A stretch of DNA of 64,000 nt from assembly GCA_001910725.1 (NCBI GenBank), contig MJGA01000017.1, forward strand, positions 1-64,000, written 5' to 3'. Of the stretch, positions 1-9,557 are shown piece by piece. A program made the translations under genes and the position numbers. The notes beneath the pieces were generated by a model that had not been told where the DNA came from, did no database searches, and was given only the letters and a program-made list of their open reading frames with translations. Source of the stretch: Phanerodontia chrysosporium (Eukaryota > Basidiomycota > Agaricomycetes > Polyporales > Phanerochaetaceae). Within the stretch, counting starts at the first letter, position 1. The number at the start of each line of letters is the position of its first letter.

Positions 1-983
1 GGTCAAAGCGATCTCGGAGCCGCGACAGAGACCGGCACAGCTCTCGTAAGCACGACGGGGATCGAGAGCACAGGTCCAGCAGGCGACACAGGGAACGGAA
101 GCGATCCAAGTCGCCCGCTGGAGAATCGACGACAGAGGCGAGTGGTACTAGGTGCGCACGCCACGGAAACGATCGCGCTCACCAAAGCCAAGATCAGACA
201 GTGTCGAGTCAAGAGATAGGCCCGACAAACGCAGGCGCAAACGGGAACACGACGAGTCTCCTGGCAAGAGACCGCGGTCGACGTCTCGCGGACGTGACTC
301 TGTCCCTGATTCAGATGAGCCTCTGTCTCGCGCTGAGGAGCCCAGGCACCAGAGACACCGAGCGACCCGCCAAAAGAAGCGCAGGAGGAGGAGCTCCGTC
401 GTCAATTCAGCGACAAGGTCGCCCAGTTGCGTGCCTCTCTCGCATCGCGTCCGCGACCGTCCTCGAGAACGAAGGATGTCACGGGAACGGGAGCTCATCT
501 CGCACGCCGCGCAACGCCTCCCCTCACCGGGCCCGCACCCGCCTCACCCGCCCCGAGAAGTCACGTTCGAAGCGCAAGCGCGAGAAGGCGGCGCGCCGAA
601 GCGCCCACCCCCCACCGCCGGACTCGCCACCACCGCTGCCGGCGCACCTGCCGTCGAAGATGGACAAGTACTTCGAAGACACGTACGACCCGCGCCTCGA
701 CGTAGCGCGCGCTCGCGGTCCCGAGCGTGCCTGCGACGGGCCTGCTCGACGACGCGGACTTTGCGGGTTGGGAGGCGATGCTCGAAGTCATCCGCCGCCG
801 GCGCGCGAGGACAAGGAGGAACGCAAGCGCCTCGAGCGCATGGGCGTCGGCAAGGAGAAGACGAAGGACAGTGCGAGTGGAAGTCGGGGAACAAGCGAGG
901 TCGCGGATATCATGGCGATCGAGTACAAAAAGCGAGGGGCGGTGAGGGAGTGGGACCTTGGGGAAGGAGGGATTTTAGGGTAA
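1..983 (+). CDS. Ser/Arg-rich (SR-like) nuclear protein, 3' part
   Basis: The 5' end lies outside the window; the stop is TAA at 981-983. The first ~110 codons are RS/RD/KR-rich (RSRSRDRDRH, RKRSRSPKPRS), as in splicing-associated SR proteins. A coiled stretch follows (EAQEEELRRQFSDKVAQLRA), then a conserved-looking tail with MDKYFEDTYDPRLDV, TGLLDDADFAGWEAMLEV, EDKEERKRLERMG and IEYKKRGAVREWDLG. No RRM is visible. The coding signal hops frames at about 151, 341, 500-545, 700 and 795. The first two hops sit on GG and CCC runs where one added base keeps the sense, so I read it as one gene with base-calling gaps rather than many introns. A role in pre-mRNA processing is inferred from composition only; I do not recognise the family of the tail. 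Confidence 0.55.
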   Translation, partial: SKRSRSRDRDRHSSRKHDGDREHRSSRRHRERKRSKSPAGESTTEASGTRCARHGNDRAHQSQDQTVSSQEIGPTNAGANGNTTSLLARDRGRRLADVTLSLIQMSLCLALRSPGTRDTERPAKRSAGGGAPSSIQRQGRPVACLSRIASATVLENEGCHGNGSSSRTPRNASPHRARTRLTRPEKSRSKRKREKAARRSAHPPPPDSPPPLPAHLPSKMDKYFEDTYDPRLDVARARGPERACDGPARRRGLCGLGGDARSHPPPAREDKEERKRLERMGVGKEKTKDSASGSRGTSEVADIMAIEYKKRGAVREWDLGEGGILG

Positions 984-1203
984 CGTCGCGTCTAGAATGT
1001 GGTTATCATAATGGCATCTGACTTATGTATCGCTCAGCTCTTGCATTCGTTTCAGGATAATATCCGCATGGCTTATTGTATTACATGTCATGTTCCATAT
1101 TGTATACTAATTTACATCGGTCGAAAGGACAAAGAGCGCGAGTTTGGGATTCATGTAGTCATTCCCGCTACCGCACACTCCTCAGCACCGTTTTTGCATA
1201 GGG

Positions 1204-1601
1204 TCATTGTACACTTACATCGAATTCGTCTTCGGGGAATAATCTGCACGGCGCGTCGGTGCCCTGCTGATTCGCCTTCTGCAGGGGGGTTGGTTCGCGT
1301 CTTTGAAGCGTCGAATATTGAACTCACATCATATTTGGCAGCAGCCTGTGTCGCTTTCTTAGGGTTATAACTCGCGGGTTTCTCGCTGTCGATGCTAGCA
1401 TTGAACACAGTGGGATCAACGCTGCCCTCGATCTCCTCCAGAATACGGCGAGAACGCTCCTTCGCCTCCTCGCTGGTCTCCGGGTTGCTGATGGCGGCCT
1501 TGTGTCCGCGAGCAATCTACAGAACGAAATGAGGAATGATGCAGTCGCTAGCGCGATGGATTAAGACGCACGCTTTGCGCGTGAGCTTCTTGGTCGGCCA
1601 T
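1204..1601 (-). CDS. Conidiation-specific protein 6 (Con-6)-like small protein
   Basis: Three exons give about 97 residues: 1601-1572, 1516-1328 and 1278-1204, with introns 1571-1517 (GTGCGT..CTGTAG) and 1327-1279 (GTGAGT..CTGCAG). The exon-2 segment ARGHKAAISNPETSEEAKER matches the Con-6 repeat (GxKAxxxNPxxSxEAKxxA), a short hydrophilic motif of fungal proteins first seen as abundant conidial transcripts; its biochemical role is unknown. I chose MADQEAHAQ at 1601 because a TATAAA lies about 66 nt upstream. An in-frame ATG at 1652 (MEPAELPPNI) would add 17 residues but would sit almost on the TATA box. The tail DAPCRLFPEDEFDVSVQ has no recognised domain. Only one repeat is seen, whereas many family members carry two. 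Confidence 0.65.
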
Positions 1602-2040
1602 GGCTTTGATTCGTTGTTTAGGAATATTGGGAGGCAATTCTGCTGGCTCCATCGTTGGCGGTTCTCTTTATATTTACCGCGGTTGGCGGTACGACCCCAA
1701 GCCAACCGCGATATGCATGATGTCAGGCGCGCCATGAAGTTGACGTCCTTCCGCGGCGGAGTGGCGGCAAAGGAGGAGCTCGCCTCAGGGGACGGGTATC
1801 CGAAAGTGGATGTCGCGAGTTGTGGTGCAAAATATTCCTATTGCCAGTTGGAGACATATGGTGTGGTGTGGACGTACAAGTACAGATGCATTGATACAGC
1901 AGACGGCTCTCGGATCTGGTGGTACAATATTCGTGGTGACCCGGCGCTGCCGGTCTGTCCATGTGGTGAGAAATAGAAAATCTGCAATTGTTGCACTCAG
2001 CGTGGGGTCGTAAACACAAAGGATAGTTAGCGCGCACCAG
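1602..2040. other. Intergenic, Con-6-like gene to hypothetical gene
   Basis: Both flanking genes are on the minus strand. Apart from the TATA-like site near the Con-6 start I see no coding signal, RNA gene or repeat; the ORFs here lack family resemblance and consistent frame use. Confidence 0.5.
1667..1672 (-). promoter_or_regulatory. TATA-like element upstream of the Con-6-like gene
   Basis: On the minus strand the sequence reads TATAAA, 66-71 nt upstream of the chosen ATG at 1601. The position suits a core promoter and supports 1601 over the ATG at 1652. This rests on sequence only. Confidence 0.35.
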
Positions 2041-2676
2041 TCATGCCCATAATGTAAGCTTCACGAGCTGAAGCGACCCCGCAGATTTTGGCCTCACGAC
2101 AAACATGGTGCCTAGGCGTGTTGCTGCTTCGTGTGAGTCGTCACGTGAACGACCAGCGACGAGGGACGACCCACCTTCTGGAAACCCAGCGACGTCGCAA
2201 ACACTGGTCACCAACCCGGCATCCTCAAAAGCGTCCACAATCTGCCCGAACGTCCCGATGTAAAGCGTGCTGGACTGCATCGGCGGCAGCGCCCCGTTTT
2301 CCCTGAGCGCAGAGTCGATCGGGTCTGGCGGCTGCCCGTCGCCCGCGAAGCCCATCCCGGCCTTGACGACTGCGCTCGCGATGCGCCGCTTCAGACGCAG
2401 TGCCCGCGCCGGCGAGAGCTTATGGGGCGGCAAACCCGCGTACGCTGCCCAACACACGTACAGGCCCTGCTCGTCGATCGAGGCCTTGTCAATTATGGGG
2501 ACGGCAAGCGTTGCGGAAGATGCAGAGGCAAATTCCCAGTCGCTGTCGGAGAACTCGGAGTTGGCATAGACGGTGGACTTGGACTTGCGCTTGGACTTGG
2601 AGGAGAGGAACGAGAGACGGCTCTTCCGGCGGAAGGCGAGCCGGAGGAGGAATGGGATACCGAAGGAGGGTGACAT
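2041..2676 (-). CDS. Hypothetical protein, ~211 aa
   Basis: The ORF runs from ATG at 2676 (MSPSFGIPFLLRL) to the stop at 2041. The N-terminus is basic and Ser/Lys-rich (KSKRKSKSTVY); the rest is mixed alpha/beta-like, with segments such as QGLYVCWAAYAGLPPHKLS, STLYIGTFGQIVDAFEDAG and TRLGTMFVVRPKSAGSLQ. No signal peptide or membrane span is convincing. The segment at about 2171-2121 (GTGGGTCG..GAAGCAG, 51 nt, phase-neutral) could be an intron, joining FPE to ATRLGTMFV; both readings stay open. I do not recognise a family, and the even composition argues for a real gene. Confidence 0.5.
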   Translation of the reverse strand: MSPSFGIPFLLRLAFRRKSRLSFLSSKSKRKSKSTVYANSEFSDSDWEFASASSATLAVPIIDKASIDEQGLYVCWAAYAGLPPHKLSPARALRLKRRIASAVVKAGMGFAGDGQPPDPIDSALRENGALPPMQSSTLYIGTFGQIVDAFEDAGLVTSVCDVAGFPEGGSSLVAGRSRDDSHEAATRLGTMFVVRPKSAGSLQLVKLTLWA

Positions 2677-3491
2677 GGGGGCTTGGTATGAAGGGGTTGC
2701 TCGACAATCAGATCGACGGCCCAAAGTGCTAGCAAGATGTGCGGTAGACCGCGTAGGTGCTGGCAGTGGGTGTGCGGAGGTATGAAACGCTCTGCGTCCT
2801 TGAGGAGCACAGGGCTCTTATGCCGTGTCAGGCGCAGGCGACACGTTGCATAGGTAACAGTGCCGAATGAACGCCCTCGAGATAACCGTGGATAGGCCCG
2901 AACACATGCCTGAATGCCCCAGTACGGGTTAATAGAGGTCGGGAACGGTTGTCCTGAGAAGGCCTGCACGGCAACTATCGGTAGCTAGGAGTGAGTACCA
3001 GCAAGACTCAAGCATCTGGAAGCAACATACCTGCAACAAGAGAAGCCTGGCCCAACTCGACACTTCCCGTCGAGGAAAGCTCACCATAACATTCATGAAT
3101 GTTCTGTGCTGATTGGTAGGCAGTCAGCCCGCGTGTCAGCGTGTGCCATCCGAACACCTGTCCTCAGCATGGTCGCGTATACAAACCTGCCTGGGTATCC
3201 GGCTCAGGGTTTCGAGGCAACCTTCCGGCGGCCACACCTGCAGCGCAAGGCAGGCTCGAGTGAGTGGGCGCCGTCAAAGCATAACACCTGCCGCATCTGA
3301 TCTGCACGATCCTCGCGGCAATCGCCGAGACTGTGCCTAGTCCAAACGGGCATCTTATCTTATCTCCTCCACGACGTTCTAGTCGCAAGACCTGTGAAAT
3401 GACTTGGCTAGCTGATTCCGATGGCCTCTCGATCCTGCGTGTCCCGAACGACCCTCTGCTCGCGACGGTCACCTCGCCCAACGTGAAGAAC
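2677..3491. other. Divergent intergenic region before DAAO
   Basis: It separates the minus-strand hypothetical gene from plus-strand DAAO. The frame is open through 3333-3491 into DAAO, but that upstream part resembles no oxidase, so I treat it as 5' UTR. Nothing else is recognisable. Confidence 0.45.
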
Positions 3492-4854
3492 ATGGCACAG
3501 ACGACCCGAAGCCCACCGCACGTCGTCGTTCTCGGAGCAGGCGTCATTGGGCTCTCTGTCGCCCATGTCCTCTCTGAGAGATACCCATCGTGCAAGTTTA
3601 CCGTAGTCGCGCGGGACCTTCCTGAGGAGGGCGACCTGAACTCGCAGGCATGGGCCAGCCCTTGGGCGGTGAGTCCTGTCCGCACTTACACGCGCACATG
3701 TCAGTTGAAAGAAGCAGGGCGCTGACTGGTCACCTATCGGTGACTACGAAGAGAAGAGATATAAACGCGAGCTCATCACTTTGTGAGAAAGCCAATACTC
3801 TCGGGGACGTATGCTCACGCAGTCATGGACTACAGTAACCGGTTATGGGACATGATTCCGTCTGGTCTCGTCCGAGTATGTCCATTCACAAGTTGCACCT
3901 ACGCCCTCTTAACCGTCTTGGTTTCAGACGCTTCCCTCGCGCATCTGCTACACTGAACCTATTGACGACGCGAAGATCTGGTACAAAGACCTTGTCCGCG
4001 ACGTAAGTGCTTGACCCTGAGTGCTCAGACGCTTGCTAAATTCTCTTGTAGTTCCGTATCCTGGACAAGGAAGAGGTACCAGCTGGCGCGGTCGCAGGGG
4101 TCGCCTTTACGACTGTCTCTCTGAACCCACAGCTCTACCTGCCCTGGCTGCGAAATGAGCTGAGCACACGCGGCGTGACCTTCCTTCGCAAACGCGTTTA
4201 CTCGATCCAAGAGGCTGCAGAGCTAGCTGGCCATGGTGGTGTCGTTATCAACGCGACGGCTCTCGGTGCGCGTTCTCTTATTGGCGTCGAGGACAAGGCG
4301 GTCTACCCCATCCGTGGACAGACGATCCTCGCGTATGCACCAGGCGTGCAAGAGTTTCTCTCGTACCCGCTCGGGCTCGCGTCGGTGCCGACGGGCGAGG
4401 CCACATACATGATCCCGCGCCCTGCACCGCCGGGCCATGTCCTCATCGGCGGGACGTTCCAAGAGGACAGCTGGGACCTCTCCGTTGATTTCGACACGGC
4501 GCGCAACATCTGGAAGCGCTGCCTCGAGCTTGCGCCTGCGCTGAACGACCCGGAGACGAAGATCCTGGGTCACAACGTCGGGCTGCGTCCTGCTAGGAGA
4601 GGTGGTGCTAGGATCGAGGCACAGTGGTACAAGTTGCCGCTCCAGAGCGAGTTCCTACCACAACCCCCTGACGGCGCAGAAAAGCATGACTTCCTGGTGA
4701 TCCACGCGTATGGTTTCGGGTGAGTGCGTTTAGATTCTGTGCAATTTCACGGCTACTGAGGCGCCGCTGCAGTCCTGCGGGTTACCAGGGGTCTTGGGGC
4801 GCCGCCGAAGAGGTCGCGGAGCTCTTTGCAGAACACTTCAAGCTTACCGCGTAA
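3492..4854 (+). CDS. D-amino-acid oxidase (FAD-dependent)
   Basis: Six exons: 3492-3668, 3718-3782, 3836-3875, 3928-4002, 4052-4719 and 4773-4854; all five introns are GT-AG and 49-55 nt. The product oxidatively deaminates D-amino acids to 2-oxo acids, NH3 and H2O2. The N-terminus ([20 protein letters not shown]) is the GxGxxG dinucleotide fold for FAD. The exon 5/6 junction rebuilds the DAAO signature [15 protein letters not shown] with the downstream A-x-x-VAELF helix. Length (~340 aa) is normal. The protein ends HFKLTA, so the C-terminal SKL-type peroxisome signal common in this family is missing; it may be cytosolic or imported another way. No frameshift is needed. The start MAQTTRSPP is the ATG nearest to the FAD fold. 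Confidence 0.93.
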
Positions 4855-5213
4855 CGAATCGCTATAAGTTAACTGTGTATATTCAAGAGATCTAGGGGAA
4901 TTTATGGCTGGACGCTACCTGGATATCGTTTCTGCATGACTCAAGTCACGGCCTTGCGTGCAAGTGGCCATGAATGCTTTGCACACCTTCGCCAGATGCC
5001 TGGGGATGTACTGCTGGTGTGTCGTGCAGCGTCCACCCAGTATGGAGGGTCAGTGATACATGTGAAAGTATCCCGTGCGGCCGCATGTCCCCAGACATTC
5101 TTCGCCTCAGCGCGCTCTGGCTGGATTTTAGGTTCATTCTCACGTGCAATACACCCGAGGCCAAATGAACGCCGCCGTTCTTGCTGTCGTACACCCACCA
5201 TCGCAGAGTCGAC
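4855..5213. other. Intergenic, DAAO to CCCH gene 1
   Basis: It holds the DAAO 3' UTR and the promoter of CCCH gene 1. The only distinct element is the E-box-type motif at 5133-5148. Confidence 0.45.
5133..5148 (+). promoter_or_regulatory. Shared E-box-type element upstream of CCCH gene 1
   Basis: TTCATTCTCACGTGCA ends 65 nt before the ATG at 5214. The same 16 bases recur at 9367-9382 upstream of the second paralogue, and TTCGCACGTG lies upstream of the third. CACGTG is the core of bHLH/bZIP sites. Confidence 0.45.
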
Positions 5214-7271
5214 ATGTCGGGCCCGCAACGGAATGTCGACTACGCACGGCGTTCGATGTGTCGCGCGTTCGCGCAGGGGAAATGCACTCGTCAAGCCTGC
5301 TCATTCAGCCATACGCTGATTGATCCTACTCGACTGCTGCAGCTCGTCGGCGACGTTGGATCATACGGCCTTACACATGCGCACTCCGTGACGCAGCCCC
5401 CGGCCTACCTGATACTCGAGTTTAGCGTCCGCGATCGTCCCTTGGATTCGGGGAAGTGGACGGTCAAGCTGTGCCACGGCGGGCGCGTCTCTCTCCGCGG
5501 TGAGGGGTGGACCATCGACCGCCAGCCGGCATATCCCCGGGAAGCGACAGCGAACAACCTACTCGAGGCCGTCACGAAGCTTGAGAGGAAGTTGTTCGGG
5601 CGTACCGTGCCAGTGAGTCGCTGTATATCCACCCCTGTAGATATCGAGGTCGATCATGATTGCAGGTGTCGTGGAAGGCCGGTGACCCAGGCGTCACATT
5701 GTGCAAGAGCCTTGCGGATGGCCAACGAGCTAGCTGCAAGTGTCGCAACAGCCACGATCTCGTCGATTTCTCAAGTATCGAAGCCTTAGTCGTCGACATC
5801 AGCAAAAAGACACAGGGCAGTCTTACCACGTCTGAGCCCCCCACGATTCGTATCGCGTATCTCAAATCACACCGCGCTGATTTCATTTGGCACGTCACGG
5901 AACCAGGCGCACGGGATCAGTCTGAAAATGTCGTTGAGGCTAGTCGTCTTACGACTGCTCTCAAGGCACTCAAAACTCGTCTGGAGGCTCGAAATGTATT
6001 GTCATGGGTAGCTCCGCAGGTGGGAAATATTGCACCGTACCCTCGATTACCGCTTAGTGAGAGGTTACCTGCAGGACTCTGTTGGTTCTAGTTCCCAACA
6101 ACGCCACACAACGGCGGGAGGAACTACAGCAGCGCGTAGATCGACAGCAACGACAGAACCTACAACGAACCCTGAGGTCCAGCAGGAAGCGCCTCCTCCA
6201 TACTCAGAGCTGCCTCCTTCTGGCCCACATCGTTCTCCCAGCCCTACCACAGTAGCTCCGACGGTCACGCCTCAGTCTTCTACGAGACTTCTCTTATCAG
6301 CTGTGCCAAGTTACCACTCTGTCGTATCCTCTCCTTCGCCTTCGCCAGCTGCTACTAGTAGCTCGTCCGCCTCGGGTTCCGCAACTGTTGTGCAGAAACC
6401 CACGCCTCTCGAGGTTAGCGTCAAAGTGAAAGCGACACCCCGCTCATGGGCTAGACAGCCATCCTCTTCTAATGTGAAGTCTAGTCACACAATCACGGCG
6501 CCGTCCGCTGTTATTCAGGTCGATGTAGGCGTCAAGACGAAGCCGACGCCGTCTTTCTCTACGCCGTCGCCGTTCGCGAACCAGGTCTCCAAGCCGCCTG
6601 CTGCAGCGGTCAAGGCCGAGGTCAAGGCCAAGGTCAAGGCCGGCACCGGCTCGCGATGCTCTCACACAACATCCTCGGCCTGCTCGTCTTCTTCCTCCGA
6701 GCGACAACCATTGCTGTCCTCCGCAGCCTCTCACGTCACTCTCCCATCGAAGCCGCCCGCGAGCTGCGCCGCCACGGTCGACCGACACTCGCAATACAGA
6801 GCAGTGTCGTACAGCTCCGTCGACGTGCGCGGTACGCTAACTGAGTCGTCTGCCCGCGTTCAGCAGTGGGTGTGGACGCTGCCGCCGCGTGCGACTGCGC
6901 CCCCCGCCGACAGCCGCAGACGCACGTTCCTCAAAGCGGCCGCATCCTTCACAGTCATAGTTTTCACCGCATCCTTCACAGTCACAGTTTTCACCATGCT
7001 CGCGCGGATCGCCGTCTTTGCGCTTCTCGTCCTGGCCGTCGCCGCGGTCGTGCGCTTTGTATGGAAGGCTCTCGCGACCTTCAGCATCGTCATCACCGAG
7101 GCGTGCATTGCGATCTTCCTGGCAATCTGGGGCTGGGTATTTTCTGTATGCATTGCGATCGTTCAGGCAATCGCTGGATTGTTAGCTCTTGCGGCGATGG
7201 CTGCCATGGTGTATGCCGGGGGATTGCCTGTCCTTGCTCTCTTCTGTTGCTATATGTGTCTCGGCGCATAG
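5214..7271 (+). CDS. CCCH zinc-finger family protein 1 with C-terminal membrane segments
   Basis: Three exons: 5214-5612, 5666-6019 and 6075-7271. Finger 1 is CRAFAQGKCTRQACSFSH (C-x7-C-x4-C-x3-H), followed by an alpha/beta stretch ending KLERKLFGRTVP at a phase-0 intron. Exon 2 opens with a degenerate second finger, LCKSLADGQRASCKCRNSH (the C-x-C spacing is too short), and a second alpha/beta stretch. Exon 3 encodes ~200 residues rich in Ser/Pro/Thr with a PPxY motif (EAPPPYSELPP), then about 100 hydrophobic residues able to form three or four membrane spans (VFALLVLAVAAVVRFVW; CIAIFLAIWGWVFSVCIAIV; GLPVLALFCCYMCLGA). CCCH fingers usually bind RNA; a membrane-anchored form is unusual. Paralogues are at 9558 and 12019. 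RNA binding and membrane location are inferences. Confidence 0.75.
6942..6995 (+). repeat. 27-nt tandem duplication, two copies
   Basis: Units 6942-6968 and 6969-6995 differ at one base and encode ASFTVIVFT/ASFTVTVFT at the start of the hydrophobic tail of CCCH gene 1. The frame is kept. A looser echo (CIAIFLAI / CIAIVQAI) lies at about 7105-7175. Confidence 0.75.
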
Positions 7272-7600
7272 GCTCGTACATCTTGAACCTGCGCCGGCCT
7301 CTCATAGTACTGAGTCTGTACAATTAGTCGCATTGGACTCTTGCATCCTCTTCCAAATCGGACGTTGTAACTGGGTGTATCTTCGACGGATCGAACGTGT
7401 AACTGTATTGAATGTGTAGGAGCGAGTTTAGGCTGAGACTGACACTGAGGCAGCGTTTTGCCCGAGGATATCGACAAGCCAGGCAGCATTACATCGCAAA
7501 CGGAAGCGCGTTGCGTTAGATCATCTTCAAGACAATACTTTGCGCCAGCGCTGTGTAGTATGTACATGAGGTATCTCGACCTCGTGCATCCTTCCGGCCA
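7272..7600. other. Convergent intergenic region
   Basis: It lies between the 3' ends of CCCH gene 1 (+) and the MYND gene (-) and presumably holds both 3' UTRs. I see no further element. Confidence 0.4.
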
Positions 7601-8703
7601 CTACTGATGTACAGGTACGCCGTCCTCCGAGAGCCGCTTCCCACATATCATCCTATGAGGTTGGGGGCCTTCTTTCCAGTCCTTGGCTTGGCACTCTCTA
7701 TGGGATACTAGAGATTAGTCACCAACCTCGAACGGTAGTAGATGTGGCGGCCCGCCTCGCGACAGCGACTGCACGCCATAAGAGTTTCTGCCCTTCCTCG
7801 AGATTCTTCGCTTGAATGCGGCACCTGTTACAAAAATGGTAGCGACGTATTCCACAGAACGGCAAGCCCTCTTGCGCGAGTTGCTTCCCAGTGGCGCGCC
7901 CTACCTTCCGCAACTCCGGGTCTAGGTTGGCGATCACATCGCGGGGTAATGGCACGTTCGACCGGGGGCACGGTATGTTCTCAAATCAGCCTAACTACAT
8001 GGGAGATGAGCGCGCAATGTGTGGTAAAGTGACAGATTGGAAAACGCGCGAACGAGAGCACGACACCACGGACCACCTTTCCAAGGAGGATCCCCCGCGC
8101 CAGCCTGTGCGAATGCGCAAGTGCGCGATAACCGGGTCTCGCCAGCTCGTCCTCTGAAAGGGTGAGAATGCGGTCGAGAGCAGGGTGCGGTACGAGGATT
8201 GGGGTGGCATCCTCTGACGCGGCTTCCCCAGGCACGGCTGCGATGGACTTCAGAAGGTCTAGGGAGCTGTTGCCGTCGGGCGAGCAGAGGTAGCTCAGGG
8301 TGGAGTCGGAGCAGAACCAACGGGTGATCTCGAGGTCACATGGGGGCATGGATTGCATGAGTAGCTGCAGGCCTTGCGCAACACAATCTCTGCGCTTCTG
8401 CGAGGGCGCCGTTATCCAGTCCTGCTCGAATGTCGGTCTGGGGCTGAAGAAATCGGCGACGGCGCGCTGATTGCATAAAAGTGACCTGGCGTTGTGTTGC
8501 AAGATGACGAGGTTCTCGTTGTTATCTCAAAACTTAGCAACATGTTGAGGTGTCATGGATGACAAGGCGCCCTTCTCCGGTATGCGATGTGGCGATTCGT
8601 AGTTGCGCTTAAGATCGCGTTCCCATGAAGCCTCCCAGGTCATGAAATCAGTCCTCACATCGGGACGGGGAATCGTCCAAACGAACAAAGGCATGCTGCT
8701 CAT
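7601..8703 (-). CDS. MYND-type zinc-finger protein, disrupted
   Basis: The reading starts at ATG 8703 (MSSMPLFVWTIPRPDVR). A TGA at 8529-8527 interrupts it between HVAKF and DNNENLVIL in the same frame. It continues to LARGILLGK, passes a probable intron (donor near 8072, acceptor near 7976) and gives PRDVIANLDPELRKVG. The C-terminus holds a MYND pattern: CNRC, then after a one-base shift near 7775 CSRC, then ECQAKDWKEGPQPHRMIC, joined through a very short (~29 nt) putative intron; stop TAG 7603-7601. The fifth MYND ligand is Arg (HIYYRS) where YCS is expected. MYND fingers mediate protein-protein contacts. A stop, a frameshift and a lost ligand together suggest a decaying gene, though sequence error could explain part. 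Family call good, integrity doubtful. Confidence 0.55.
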
Positions 8704-9557
8704 GTCAATCAGTCGAAATCGTTTTGCATGCCGAATTCATGACCGACCTGACAACAAGAGTGTAAGCGGTGTCTGCGTCGGTTAGTGAGGGATGTTCCAA
8801 CACTACTAGTACTGCCTGCACACCAGTAGAGCCCTCAAACCTCAGGCATCGAGGCCCGTGAAGCATGAGGCAAGGTCATGCGCACGACTGCGGTCCATAT
8901 ACCAGGTCCGTGAGTTCTCGATTGGCCTCATCGGGAGGACACAACGGTCGCATGCGCAAAGACGAAGCGCGTGGTTCGGTAAAGCGGTGCGTAGTCAATG
9001 CGGTCCTCAGGCCTCGAGGCTTGAGTGCGGTACCATGGACTGACGGCATCGTTCTGGCAATGTCTTCTGCGCGCATCTTCCCATGTCCAGAGTCCGGGGC
9101 TCCGATAATGCTGCATTGTAGCGCGGTCGAGACATCGGCGGAGAGAGGAAATTGTGGGAGCTGCAGACGTGGTTGCGTCGCGGACTCGGAAAGCTGAGCT
9201 CGAGCGCTGCCTGAGCGCCCATCGCGGACGCAAACAGCGCAGGCAACTTTGACCTCAGCTCCCACCTCCGTCTCAGACGAACTCGCGGTGTTGCCCTGCC
9301 GTGCACCCGTTCGAGGGCTCACACAGGCTCCCGACAAGCTCGAGGACCGGCAAATCTCAATCAGCATTCATTCTCACGTGCAGTGTCCTGTCAACTCCCG
9401 CACAGCTCGGACAGCCCTGGATGTAGATATACCGGGCCCTGCGCTCATGTCTTTTATCTGCCGCATCCGCTACGACCCACTGAAGCTCTGCGACCGTTTC
9501 CCTCGTATACCCGCTCACTCCTCATTACTCCAAGACTGATACGACTACGAACGAGCC
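8704..9557. other. Divergent intergenic region, MYND gene / CCCH gene 2
   Basis: 850 nt with no convincing gene. A 163-codon minus-strand ORF (9367-8876) has arbitrary-looking composition and no motif. The E-box-type element at 9367-9382 is the only feature singled out. Confidence 0.4.
9367..9382 (+). promoter_or_regulatory. Shared E-box-type element upstream of CCCH gene 2
   Basis: TTCATTCTCACGTGCA, identical over 16 nt to 5133-5148 upstream of the paralogue, here 175 nt before the ATG at 9558. Confidence 0.45.

Noticed and set aside
345..395. Short intron with GTGACT donor near 296 in the SR-like gene
   Set aside because: Restoring one C at 341-343 joins EEP to QAPETPSDPPKEAQ without removing any coding sequence, matching the window-wide error pattern better.
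8876..9367. 163-codon minus-strand ORF in the CCCH cluster
   Set aside because: No domain, no splice context and biased Arg/Ser composition as in shadow frames of GC-rich DNA; left as intergenic.
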